From Chloroflexota bacterium (GTDB lineage Bacteria > Chloroflexota > Limnocylindria > Limnocylindrales > CSP1-4): 8,810 bases of DNA. Where the stretch lies: NCBI GenBank assembly GCA_021812735.1, contig JAKAMV010000366.1, forward strand, positions 1 to 8,810. Reading direction: 5' to 3'. This document shows, piece by piece, positions 1 through 6,784 of the stretch. The notes under the pieces were generated by a model, which worked only from the letters and a program-made list of their open reading frames with translations, made no database searches and had not been told where the DNA came from. The stretch's first letter is position 1. Each line of letters starts with the position of its first letter. A program made the position numbers and the translations under genes.

Positions 1-560
1 CCTTCGTCGAGCACACCGGCACGCACTTCGACGCCCCCTGCCACATGGTCGAGGGCAAGGAGAGCGTCGACCAAATTGGCGCCGAGCGGCTGTTCCGGCC
101 ACTGGTCGTCATCGACATCTCGGCCGAGGTTGGCGACAACCCCGACGCGATCCTCACGCTCGAGCAGGTCCACGCGTTCGAGGCGGCGCACGGCCGCATC
201 CCCGACGGCGCCGCGGTGTTCCTGCGGACGGGCTGGGAGGAGCACAACACCGACCCGGTCAAGTACGGCAACCAGGGCGGGCCGCTCAGGTTCCCGGGTT
301 TTGGGCCAGACGCTGCGCGGTTCCTGGTCGCGGAGCGCGGAGCGTGCGGTCTCGGCAGCGACACCCTTGGCATCGACCCGGGCTTCGCCGACGACTTCGT
401 CGTCCACCGCAAGATCAGCCACCCGCGCGGCGTGTGGCACGTCGAGAACCTCCAGAACCTGCGGTCCGTCCCGCCGCTCGGCGCTTGGGTCGTGGTGGCG
501 CCGCTCCGGCTGGTCGATGGCTCGGGTTCGCCGTGCCGGGTCATCGCGCTCGTCCCGTGA
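1..560 (+). CDS. Cyclase-family metal-dependent hydrolase, 5' partial
   Basis: The reading frame is open from base 3 and ends at TGA 558-560, giving 185 visible residues; the N-terminus lies left of the window. Visible residues 4-14 carry the family signature HTGTHFDAPCH. By comparison with kynurenine formamidase KynB, H4, H8 and D10 should be metal ligands and H14 the catalytic base. A late VENLQNL segment (E148) matches the conserved Glu region of the family, and GLGSDTLGID matches its GxDxxSxD region. Known members (PF04199: kynurenine formamidase, isatin hydrolase and many uncharacterised enzymes) hydrolyse amide or ring C-N bonds, usually with Zn or Mn, in the cytoplasm. The sequence alone does not fix the substrate. 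Its stop overlaps the GTG start of the glutamine synthetase-like gene (GTGA, 557-560), so the two are probably co-translated and share a pathway. No other kynurenine pathway gene is in view, so a kynB call is not justified. Confidence 0.88.
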   Translation, partial: FVEHTGTHFDAPCHMVEGKESVDQIGAERLFRPLVVIDISAEVGDNPDAILTLEQVHAFEAAHGRIPDGAAVFLRTGWEEHNTDPVKYGNQGGPLRFPGFGPDAARFLVAERGACGLGSDTLGIDPGFADDFVVHRKISHPRGVWHVENLQNLRSVPPLGAWVVVAPLRLVDGSGSPCRVIALVP

Positions 561-1894
561 CCCTCGTCGAGGACGGTCGGCTTGCGTTCATCGCCACCTG
601 CGATCTCGTCGGCGTGACCCGCGGCCGCGCCGTCAAGGCGCGCGAGCTGGCCTCGCGGCGCACCACTGGCGTGGGCTGGGTGCCCGCCGACCTCGCCCTC
701 ACCACATTCGGCGACATCGCGGACCCCAACCCGTTCGGGGCGCTGGGGGACATCCGGCTGATCCCCGACGGCACGGCCGCGCTGCTGCCCGAGGTGGGCC
801 TTCGGCCCGCTTCGGAACTCGTCCTGGCCTCGATCGTGGAGCCCGACGGCACCCCCTGGGCCTGCGACCCGCGGACGGCCCTCGTGGACGCGGTCCGTGC
901 GCTCGACGTCACGGGGCTGCGGCTGCGGGTGGCGTTCGAGCAGGAGTTCACCGTTCTGGGACCGGGCGGCCGGGTCGGCCCGGGGCCCGAGGGCTTACCC
1001 GTCCCACCGCCCTTCTCTCTGGACGCGTTCCGGGCCGCTGAGCCGTTCGGGTCCGAGCTGGTCATGGCGCTCGCGCTTGCCGGTCTGGAGCCGGAGAACT
1101 GGCTGCCCGAGTACGGCGATGGGCAGTTTGAGATCACGGTCTCCCCCGCGGACCCGGTCACGGCCGCGGACCGGGCGATCCTCGTGCGGGCAATAACTCG
1201 CGACGTGGCGTCCGCCCACGGCCTGCGTGCGTCGTTCGTGCCGCTCCTCCGGCCTGATGCGGTGGGCAACGGCGTCCACATCCACCTCTCGCTCTGGGAC
1301 TCGGACGGAAACCCGGTCACGCTCGACGAGGACCTCGACCTCACGACGCCCACCGGGCGCTTCGCAGCCGGGATCCTGGCCCACGCCCCGGCGCTGATCG
1401 GGTGGTCGGCGTCATCGGTGATCTCCCCGATCCGCCTGGCGCCGCACCGATGGTCGTCCGCGGCAGCGTTTCTGGGCCGCCAGAACCGTGAGGCCATGCT
1501 CCGCATCTGCCCCGTGGTGACCATCGGGTCAAACGGGCTAGCGGGCGCGAACCTTGAGTTCCGGGCGGCCGACGCAACCGCCAACCCCTGGCTGGTGCTG
1601 GCGGTGCTGATCCGGGCGGGTCTCGACGGCCTCGCGCGCGAGCTGCCATCGCCGGCCGTGCTGGACATGGAGCTCGACGCGCTCGGCGCCGCCGGTCGCG
1701 AGCGATTCGGCGTGCGTGAGCTGCCGCGTACGCAGGCCGACGCGCTGGCCGCTATCGAGGCCGACGAGATGTCGCGTGATTGGTTCGCGCCGGACCTTCT
1801 GTCCACGCACCTGGGCATCCGGCGGACCGAGGCTGCGCTTCTCGCCGCCCTGACGCCCGAGGAGCAGTGCCGGCGGTACGCGGATGTCATCTGA
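557..1894 (+). CDS. Glutamine synthetase-family ligase (FluG C-terminal domain-like)
   Basis: This is a 445-residue protein of the glutamine synthetase (GS) fold, which makes a gamma-glutamyl phosphate from glutamate and ATP and passes it to ammonia or an amine. An N-terminal beta-grasp-like part (about 10-80, with the RGR and GDIRLIPD segments) precedes the catalytic domain. Catalytic features seen are the metal-binding pair E128/E130 (FEQEF), E185 and E192 (EYGDGQFEI), H241 (GNGVHIHLS), N310/R311 (RQNREAMLRI), E334/R336 (LEFRAADATANP) and the closing AGLDG. The usual NSYKRL loop is replaced by SPIRLAPHRWS (290-300), and NREA replaces NRSA, which points to an amine gamma-glutamylating or FluG-type branch rather than housekeeping GlnA. 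No adenylylation-site tyrosine motif is evident. I chose GTG 557 because it overlaps the upstream stop (GTGA) and gives the family N-terminus; the frame is open back to 344 but that part overlaps the cyclase. No good ribosome site precedes it, so translational coupling is likely. The amine substrate is unknown. Confidence 0.9.
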   Translation: MTLVEDGRLAFIATCDLVGVTRGRAVKARELASRRTTGVGWVPADLALTTFGDIADPNPFGALGDIRLIPDGTAALLPEVGLRPASELVLASIVEPDGTPWACDPRTALVDAVRALDVTGLRLRVAFEQEFTVLGPGGRVGPGPEGLPVPPPFSLDAFRAAEPFGSELVMALALAGLEPENWLPEYGDGQFEITVSPADPVTAADRAILVRAITRDVASAHGLRASFVPLLRPDAVGNGVHIHLSLWDSDGNPVTLDEDLDLTTPTGRFAAGILAHAPALIGWSASSVISPIRLAPHRWSSAAAFLGRQNREAMLRICPVVTIGSNGLAGANLEFRAADATANPWLVLAVLIRAGLDGLARELPSPAVLDMELDALGAAGRERFGVRELPRTQADALAAIEADEMSRDWFAPDLLSTHLGIRRTEAALLAALTPEEQCRRYADVI

Positions 1895-3086
1895 GCACGC
1901 GGCCCAGGCGATCCGGGACGCCGGCGTCTGCGACGGGCTGGACACCGTGGTCAACGAGCTGCTCGCGACGGTGCGCCTCGTGGACCACCACGTCCACGGT
2001 GTCGTCAGCGAGCGGGTGGACGACGCCACGCTCGCCGACATGCTCATCGAGTCGGACCGGCGTTCCGCGACCCGCGCCGCGGGCTTCGACACGCAGGTAT
2101 GGCACGCGGTCCGCCGCTGGTGTGCGCCGCAGATACGGGCCCCTGCCCACGCGGCGGCCGAGGACTACCTCGTTGCGCGTCGTGCCTACGAACGGCTGAT
2201 CCCCATCGGGAGGCTCCTGCTCTCGCGTGCCGGCTTCGAGCGCGTCATCGTGGAGACCGGGTTCCAGGGCGGCCGCGTCACCAGCCCAGCCGCGACGGGC
2301 GAGATGGCAGGCTGCCCTGCATCGCGCGTCGTCCGCCTCGAAGCGATCGCTGAGCGGCTGGTGTACGAGCTCGCGGACCCCCTCACGTGGCCCGACGCGT
2401 TCCGCGCCGCAGTGGCGGCCGAGTTGGCTGGCGCCGATCCAGCCGTGGGCTTCAAGACGATCCTCGCCTACCGGGGCGGCTTCGACCGCGACCTCGCGCG
2501 GCCCGCCGATGAGGCAGTCGCGTCGGCAGCCGTCCGCTGGGCGGCCGAGGTGCATGCTGGCGCGACAGCGCGCTTGACAGACGAGGCGCTCCTCCGCTTC
2601 GGCATCTGGACCGCCATCGACACCGGCCGTCCCCTCCAGGTGCACACGGGCTTCGGCGATCCGGACCTCGACTTGCACCGCGCGGACCCGCTCCTCCTGA
2701 CCGACTTCATCCGGGCCACCGAGGAGCGTGCGCCGGTCATGCTGCTCCACACCTACCCGTTCCACCGCCACGCCGGGTACCTCGCCCAGATGTTCCCCCA
2801 CGTCTACTTCGACGTTGGCGAGGCGGTGCACTACACGGGCGCCGCATCGGAGGTCGTCGTCCGCGAATCGATGGAACTAACGCCGTTCACCAAGCTGTTG
2901 TTCAGCTCGGACGCCTGGGGCGCGCCCGAGCTGCACCTGCTTGGCTCGTGGCTGTTCCGTCGCGCGATGTCCCGCGTGCTCGGCGACTGGGTGGCGCGTG
3001 GCGACTGGTCGCGGGCGGACGCGGATCGGGTGGTCCGCCTCGTCGCGGCGGAGAACGCGCGCCGCGTGTACCGACTGCCCGCGTAG
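1884..3086 (+). CDS. Amidohydrolase (FluG N-terminal domain-like)
   Basis: This is a 400-residue TIM-barrel metal-dependent hydrolase of the amidohydrolase_2 type (PF04909). After a helical lead, strand 1 carries DHHVH (34-38). K191 follows in VGFKTILAYRGGF. H254 (LQVHTGFGDPD), H289 (VMLLHTYPFHRH) and D343 (LLFSSDAWG) are the expected later metal or catalytic residues, and the C-terminus has the NARRVY helix typical of the family. Family members hydrolyse or decarboxylate small amides and acids. In fungal FluG a domain of this kind is fused in front of a GS domain, whereas here it is a separate gene directly after the GS gene. ATG 1884 overlaps the GS reading frame by 11 bases and sits downstream of a weak GGAG (1861-1864). 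The overlap suggests one mRNA and perhaps a physical complex. The substrate is unknown. A plausible role is hydrolysis before or after gamma-glutamylation of the same compound. Confidence 0.88.
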   Translation: MSSEHAAQAIRDAGVCDGLDTVVNELLATVRLVDHHVHGVVSERVDDATLADMLIESDRRSATRAAGFDTQVWHAVRRWCAPQIRAPAHAAAEDYLVARRAYERLIPIGRLLLSRAGFERVIVETGFQGGRVTSPAATGEMAGCPASRVVRLEAIAERLVYELADPLTWPDAFRAAVAAELAGADPAVGFKTILAYRGGFDRDLARPADEAVASAAVRWAAEVHAGATARLTDEALLRFGIWTAIDTGRPLQVHTGFGDPDLDLHRADPLLLTDFIRATEERAPVMLLHTYPFHRHAGYLAQMFPHVYFDVGEAVHYTGAASEVVVRESMELTPFTKLLFSSDAWGAPELHLLGSWLFRRAMSRVLGDWVARGDWSRADADRVVRLVAAENARRVYRLPA

Positions 3087-3090
3087 GGCC

Positions 3091-3108
3091 GTCGCGCTCG
3101 GGCGCGGC
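3091..3108. terminator. Hairpin between convergent genes, possible terminator
   Basis: GTCGCGC (3091-3097) pairs with GCGCGGC (3102-3108) across a TCGG tetraloop, a 7 base-pair stem with one G-U pair. It begins 4 bases after the amidohydrolase stop and lies in the 48-base gap between this gene and the convergent lipoprotein gene, so it could act on either strand. There is no T-run on either side, so if it terminates it is not a classic intrinsic terminator. Confidence 0.35.
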
Positions 3109-3134
3109 AGGAGCGTCGGGAGCGGACCCCGCAG

Positions 3135-3827
3135 CTAGTGGGCCCAGCCGTTCATGGCGATCACGCCCGGATCGCCCGGGCTCCCATAGCAGGGAGGCGC
3201 ACTGCCGCCCGGACCAGCTGCCGCCACCAGCCGCCCGCCGTCCGATGGGAGCAAGAACCCGATCGTCGTGGGCAGTACCGGTGTCGTCGCGCCGCAGTAG
3301 TTGGACACCTGGACCATCGTGGTGACCCACGCGTTGGCGGTCAGCAGCCAGGACTTGTCGCCTGGCGACACGTGCGGCATTCCGGACGCCCCCTCCACCT
3401 TGGAGTCAATCAAGACGTGGCCGCCCGCGTCCACCAACTGGAGCCCTGGCGTCCCGCGCAGGTCGCATGTGGTGCTCGACGCGTTGGTCAGCCTGACGGT
3501 TGCGATCTGGCTGCCCATCGCCCCTTCCCAGAGTGTGACCTTGGCGGTCAGCATCGCGGACGTGCACACCGCGGTCGCCGCCGGGGTCGGGGTGGCCGTG
3601 GCGCTTGGCGAGGCAGCTGGCCTGGCTGACAGCGTGGCGACTGCCGAGGCAGAGGCGGCGGGCGACATCGAGCCGGGCGCGCCGGATGCGCCGGCGGACG
3701 TCGACGGCTGCGACGCCGCGGACGGGAACAACGTCGACGAGACATCCGACGATGGCACGTCATTGCTGGCGCAGGCGCCGAGGGCCAGCATCGCTGCCAG
3801 CGTGAGCACGAGCGTCGTCCGTCGCAT
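3135..3827 (-). CDS. Secreted lipoprotein with DUF4232-like domain
   Basis: This is a 230-residue exported lipoprotein. The N-terminus has MRRTT, a hydrophobic stretch and the lipobox LGAC, with lipidated C19, so it should be anchored to the outer face of the membrane. Residues 20-86 are a low-complexity Ser/Ala/Pro/Thr tether. Residues 88-230 resemble DUF4232: a first Cys (C88), then GAMGSQIATVRLTN, C121 in the TCDLRGTPGLQLVD segment, and two late cysteines (C178, C213) that could form disulfides. ATG 3827 was chosen because the signal peptide begins there and GGGGAG lies just upstream on the minus strand; the frame is open further, to 3890, but that adds 21 residues in front of the signal peptide. 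It converges on the amidohydrolase and diverges from the acyl-CoA synthetase gene, so it is its own transcription unit. The function of the domain is unknown to me. Confidence 0.8.
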   Translation of the reverse strand: MRRTTLVLTLAAMLALGACASNDVPSSDVSSTLFPSAASQPSTSAGASGAPGSMSPAASASAVATLSARPAASPSATATPTPAATAVCTSAMLTAKVTLWEGAMGSQIATVRLTNASSTTCDLRGTPGLQLVDAGGHVLIDSKVEGASGMPHVSPGDKSWLLTANAWVTTMVQVSNYCGATTPVLPTTIGFLLPSDGGRLVAAAGPGGSAPPCYGSPGDPGVIAMNGWAH

Positions 3828-3972
3828 CAGCGTCTCCCCAGGGTTCTCCGCCGCGCGGCCTTTCCGCGGGCACCTCACAGCATGGAGCACGTCGCGATGC
3901 CGTGCAGCGACTGCCGTGAAGGGGCGACACTTGGCCTGACAGCATCCCTCCCGCTGACTCGAGGTGATCCTG
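3828..3972. promoter_or_regulatory. Divergent intergenic region, presumed promoters both ways
   Basis: These 145 bases separate two divergent genes (the lipoprotein on the minus strand and the acyl-CoA synthetase on the plus strand), so at least one promoter for each must lie here or inside a neighbour. I see no convincing -35/-10 pair. A short inverted repeat CCGCG/CGCGG (about 3851-3869) is present but unremarkable at this GC content. The call rests on gene orientation only. Confidence 0.4.
3961..3970 (+). promoter_or_regulatory. Extended ribosome binding site of the acyl-CoA synthetase gene
   Basis: GAGGTGATCC is an exact 10-base complement of the usual bacterial 16S rRNA 3' end (GGATCACCTC). 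The core GAGGT ends 7 bases before GTG 3973. This favours GTG 3973 as the start over GTG 3964, which lies inside the site, or GTG 3979, which would leave a 13-base spacing. Confidence 0.6.
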
Positions 3973-5559
3973 GTGTTCGTGCCCCTGTCGGTCCTCGACT
4001 TCCGCGATCGTGCCGCGGCCTACTTCGGCGAGAAGGTGGGCGTCGTGGACGGCGAGATGAGTCTGACCTACCGCGCCTGGGCGGAGCGGACGCACCGTCT
4101 CGCGAACGCGCTTCACGATCTCGGGCTCCAGCCCGGCGACCGCGTCTCGTTCATCACCTACAACACGCACCAGCTGCTCGAGGCGTACTACGGCGTGCTC
4201 GAGGCCGGCATGGTGCTCAACCCGATCAACATCCGGCTCACGCCGCACGACATCGCCTACATCCTCGACCACGCGCAGTCGAAGGCCGTGTTCTTCCACC
4301 GCGACTTCACACCCCTGGTCGACGCGATCCGGCCCCAGCTCTCGACGCGCCCGGTGTTCGTGGTGATGGAGGGCCAGCGCGGCGGGCTGGCGGAGCACGA
4401 GTACGAGGCGCTGCTCGGCGGCTCGTCCACGGAGCCGCGGCATCCGCAGGTTGACGAGAACGGCATGGCCGAGCTGTTCTACACCAGCGGCACGACCGGG
4501 CTCCCGAAGGGTGTCGCGCTGAGCCAGCGCAACCTGTACCTCCACGCGCTCAACGCGGAGATCGCGCTGCGGTTCGACGAGGACGACGTGGTCCTGCACG
4601 TGGTCCCGCTGTTCCACGTCAACGGCTGGGGCGTGCCCCACTTCGTGACCATGACCGGCGGCCGTCACGTCATGCTCCGCAAGTTCGACCCGGTGGCGCT
4701 GATGCAGCACGTGGAGCGCCACAAGGTCACCCGGCTGCTCGGCGTGCCCGCGATATTCAACGCGGTGCTGCACCATCACGACCGGCCGAACCACGACCTC
4801 TCGAGCCTGCGCCAGCTGATCATCGGCGGCTCGCCCGCGTCACCGGCGCTGGTGCGCGCGCTCGAGCAGGAGATCGGCGTGCAGGCGATCGTTGGGTACG
4901 GCCTGTCCGAGACGACCCCGATCGTGACGCTCGCCCAGCCGCGTCGCGTGCTGACCGAGGCCGAACCCCCCGAGCGCGCCGCTGAGCGTCAGGCGATGAC
5001 CGGCTGGCCGATCCCCGGCACCGAGCTGCGGGTGGTGGACGCGTCGGGCGCCGACGTCCGGCCCGACGGCGAGCAGATCGGCGAGATCCTCGTCCGCAGC
5101 AACAGCGTGATGATCGGCTACTACCGCGAGCCCGACGCCACCTCGGTGGCCATCCGCGACGGTTGGCTCCACACCGGCGACATGGCCACCCTCGACGACG
5201 AGGGCTACGTCGTCATCAAGGACCGCAGCAAGGACGTGATCATCCGGGGCGGCGAGAACATCAGCTCGGTGGACGTGGAGAACGCCATCGCCGCGCATCC
5301 GGCCGTGCTCGAGGTGGCCGTCGTGGCCGCGCCCGACGAGCGGTTCGGCGAGGCGCCGGTCGCGCTCGTCGTGCTCAAGCCCGGCGCCAAGGCGAGCGAG
5401 AAGGAGCTCAAGGCGCACTGCAAGGAGCGCCTGGCCCGGTTCAAGGTCCCCCGCGAGTTCCACTTTCGCGAGTCGCTCCCCAAGGGCGGCACCGGCAAGA
5501 TCCTCAAGGCCGAGCTGCGCGAGCCGTTCTGGGCGGGGCTGCGCGAGCGCGTTCACTAG
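3973..5559 (+). CDS. Fatty acyl-CoA synthetase (AMP-dependent, ANL superfamily)
   Basis: This is a 528-residue cytoplasmic enzyme that activates a carboxylic acid with ATP to an acyl-adenylate and transfers it to CoA. All core motifs are intact: the phosphate loop YTSGTTGLPKG (170-180), YGLSETTP (309-316), WLHTGD (398-403), the hinge and A8 segment KDRSKDVIIRGGENIS (416-431), and PKGGTGKILK (503-512) with catalytic K509. Length and the opening VPLSVLDFRDRAA fit medium- or long-chain fatty acyl-CoA ligases (FadD/AlkK type); aryl or other acids cannot be excluded from sequence. The start was set at GTG 3973 because of the strong ribosome site at 3961-3970; starts at 3964 or 3979 are alternatives that change only 2 or 3 residues. 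It is followed 80 bases later by a phosphorylase gene on the same strand with its own ribosome site. No obvious metabolic link between the two is visible. Confidence 0.93.
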   Translation: MFVPLSVLDFRDRAAAYFGEKVGVVDGEMSLTYRAWAERTHRLANALHDLGLQPGDRVSFITYNTHQLLEAYYGVLEAGMVLNPINIRLTPHDIAYILDHAQSKAVFFHRDFTPLVDAIRPQLSTRPVFVVMEGQRGGLAEHEYEALLGGSSTEPRHPQVDENGMAELFYTSGTTGLPKGVALSQRNLYLHALNAEIALRFDEDDVVLHVVPLFHVNGWGVPHFVTMTGGRHVMLRKFDPVALMQHVERHKVTRLLGVPAIFNAVLHHHDRPNHDLSSLRQLIIGGSPASPALVRALEQEIGVQAIVGYGLSETTPIVTLAQPRRVLTEAEPPERAAERQAMTGWPIPGTELRVVDASGADVRPDGEQIGEILVRSNSVMIGYYREPDATSVAIRDGWLHTGDMATLDDEGYVVIKDRSKDVIIRGGENISSVDVENAIAAHPAVLEVAVVAAPDERFGEAPVALVVLKPGAKASEKELKAHCKERLARFKVPREFHFRESLPKGGTGKILKAELREPFWAGLRERVH

Positions 5560-5628
5560 TCAGATCGGGGCTCTCTCGCCGGGTTTGCCCCCAGGCGGGC
5601 GGACCGTCCGGGGTGACGGGTGTCAGTG

Positions 5629-5634
5629 AAGGAG
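5629..5634 (+). promoter_or_regulatory. Ribosome binding site deciding the phosphorylase start
   Basis: AAGGAG lies 5 bases before ATG 5640. It selects this ATG in a frame that stays open on the left, far into the acyl-CoA synthetase gene. Confidence 0.75.
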
Positions 5635-5639
5635 TTGCG

Positions 5640-6431
5640 ATGCGCCAGTACCACCTCGCGATCGACGATGGCGACGTCGCCCCGATCGTGCTCCTGCCCG
5701 GGGACCCCGGCCGCGTCCCGGTCATCGCCACGCGCTGGGACGAGGCGCGACACGTCGCGACCAACCGCGAGTACGTCACCTACACGGGCGTCTACCGCGG
5801 CACGCCGATCAGCTGCACCTCAACCGGGATCGGGGCCCCGTCAACCTCTATCGCGGTCGAGGAGCTGGCGCGCTGCGGAGCGCGGACCTTCCTGCGGGTT
5901 GGCACCGCCGGGACCTTCCTGGACCACGTCCGCAACGGCGACATGGCGATCTTCGACAGCGCCATGCGGCTCGATGGATCGTCCCGGCTGTACGCGCCCA
6001 TCGAGTACCCCGCCGTCGCTTCGCACGAGGTGGTCAGCGCGGCGATCGCCGCGGCCAGGGCCCTCGGCTTTCGCCACCATGTCGGCGTGACACGGTCGGC
6101 GGACTCGTTCTACGCCGGGCACGCTGCGCCGGGCTCCTCGTACGGCGGGTACTGGCAGTCGTGGTGGCGCGACCAGTTCGACGATCTCGCGCGCCTCAAC
6201 GTGGTCGCGGCAGAGATGGAGGCGAGCGTCATCTTCGTGCTCGCCCGGGTTTGGGGGCTGCGCGCCGGCGGCGTGGCACTGATCCTCGACAACGCACGCC
6301 ACGTCTCGGGTGGCGCTGCGTTCGACCCGCAGACGCAGTTCGAGCACGGCGAGGCCGGGATCGAACGGCTGGCGGACCTGGCCTGCGAGACGGCCCGGAT
6401 CCTCCACGAGCGCGACGCGGCGGACGGGTAG
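5640..6431 (+). CDS. Uridine phosphorylase-like nucleoside phosphorylase, specificity uncertain
   Basis: This is a 263-residue protein of the PNP/UDP phosphorylase family (NP-I), which splits a nucleoside with phosphate into base and pentose-1-phosphate in the cytoplasm. Phosphate-site features are present: LLPGDPGRV (18-26) and R86 in LRVGTAG. The sequence MRLDGS (109-114) followed by APIEYPAVAS closely resembles E. coli uridine phosphorylase, as do DSFYAG (155-160) and the ribose-binding E192-M193-E194. However, the uracil-binding Gln and Arg (Q166/R168 of the E. coli enzyme, in FYPGQER) align with H161 and A163. D217 (in LILDNARH) falls where purine nucleoside phosphorylase has its catalytic D204 and uridine phosphorylase has a Val. 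The enzyme therefore probably does not use uridine in the usual way; a purine nucleoside or a modified one is possible. The start is fixed by AAGGAG 5 bases upstream. It converges on the DUF1611 operon. Confidence 0.85.
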   Translation: MRQYHLAIDDGDVAPIVLLPGDPGRVPVIATRWDEARHVATNREYVTYTGVYRGTPISCTSTGIGAPSTSIAVEELARCGARTFLRVGTAGTFLDHVRNGDMAIFDSAMRLDGSSRLYAPIEYPAVASHEVVSAAIAAARALGFRHHVGVTRSADSFYAGHAAPGSSYGGYWQSWWRDQFDDLARLNVVAAEMEASVIFVLARVWGLRAGGVALILDNARHVSGGAAFDPQTQFEHGEAGIERLADLACETARILHERDAADG

Positions 6432-6515
6432 GATCGAGCCCGTCGCACCTGCCGTCCCATCCGTGCGGAGGACCCGACGATGCGCCGCGGCCATCGGCAG
6501 CGCCTTCAACGGAGC

Positions 6516-6590
6516 CCGCGACGCCCCTGTTCCCAAGGCCCCGCGACGCCCCTGTTCCCAAGGCCCCGCGACGCCCCTGTTCCCAAGGCC
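6516..6590. repeat. Tandem repeat, three exact 25-base units
   Basis: Units at 6516-6540, 6541-6565 and 6566-6590 are identical. Each begins CCGCGACG and ends TTCCCAAGGCC. The unit length is not a multiple of three, so all frames rotate through it, which argues against a coding role. It runs directly into the 14-base repeat, which shares its first eight bases. Confidence 0.95.
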
Positions 6591-6630
6591 CCGCGACGGC
6601 CGTCCCGCGACGGCCGTCCCGCGACGGCCG
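6591..6630. repeat. Tandem repeat, 14-base unit, 2.9 copies
   Basis: The unit CCGCGACGGCCGTC occurs at 6591-6604 and 6605-6618 and, lacking its last two bases, at 6619-6630. Its first eight bases equal the first eight of the preceding 25-base unit, so the two arrays probably arose from one another by slippage or unequal exchange. Confidence 0.92.
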
Positions 6631-6640
6631 GCGCTCGGCG

Positions 6641-6675
6641 CCCCGCAAGCGCGGCGCGCGCCCGGCGAGTCGCGT
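6641..6675. repeat. 35-base direct repeat, left copy
   Basis: It begins CCCCGCAAGCGCGG and ends GGCGAGTCGCGT. It matches 6785-6819 at 34 of 35 bases by eye (A/G at the seventh base). The two copies are offset by 144 bases with the same orientation, and the left copy runs into a GAGTC/GACTC hairpin. Confidence 0.9.
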
Positions 6676-6682
6676 GGGACTC
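6667..6682. repeat. Small inverted repeat GAGTC-N6-GACTC, first
   Basis: GAGTC (6667-6671) and GACTC (6678-6682) can form a 5 base-pair stem with a 6-base loop. The same arms with the same loop length occur at 6762-6777. Confidence 0.6.
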
Positions 6683-6761
6683 GAATCTGCGCCTGCCGAG
6701 CGCCGGTCGCCGGCCGGAGCCGGGGCTCGGGCCGTGGCCCGTGCGGCGCATGGCGCACGGC

Positions 6762-6777
6762 GAGTCTGGCGTGACTC
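6762..6777. repeat. Small inverted repeat GAGTC-N6-GACTC, second
   Basis: GAGTC (6762-6766) and GACTC (6773-6777) repeat the arms seen at 6667-6682, again with a 6-base loop but of different sequence. Preserved arms and spacing with a changed loop could reflect a short repeated element or chance in a GC-rich repeat area. Confidence 0.55.
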
Positions 6778-6784
6778 ACCAGAG

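Noticed and set aside
344..556. Earlier in-frame starts for the glutamine synthetase-like gene
   Set aside because: The added stretch is Arg/Pro-rich, lies fully inside the cyclase gene and does not resemble a GS N-terminus, whereas GTG 557 gives the GTGA overlap and a normal start.
541..1890. Long minus-strand open frame (449 codons) opposite the glutamine synthetase-like gene
   Set aside because: Its product is Arg/Ser/Ala-rich with no recognisable motif, and the opposite strand has a full set of GS motifs. Long antisense frames are common in GC-rich genes.
3827..3890. Upstream extension of the lipoprotein to ATG 3890
   Set aside because: It would place 21 charged and polar residues in front of an intact signal peptide. 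The ATG at 3827 has GGGGAG upstream and starts the signal peptide properly.
3760..4794. Minus-strand open frame (344 codons) opposite the start of the acyl-CoA synthetase gene
   Set aside because: Its composition (Val/His/Glu/Arg-rich, repetitive) is that of a shadow frame, and it covers both the lipoprotein signal peptide and the ligase N-terminus.
5600..5610. Inverted repeat CGGACCGTCCG upstream of the phosphorylase gene as an operator
   Set aside because: Eleven bases with a one-base centre are too short to support a regulator site at this GC content, and no regulator gene is near.
6516..6630. CRISPR-like array
   Set aside because: The copies are directly adjacent with no spacers, units are 25 and 14 bases, and no cas gene is nearby.
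6664..6700. tRNA-like T-arm on the minus strand (ATTCGAGTCCC)
   Set aside because: The T-stem does not pair, and no acceptor, D-arm or anticodon arm of proper spacing can be built around it.
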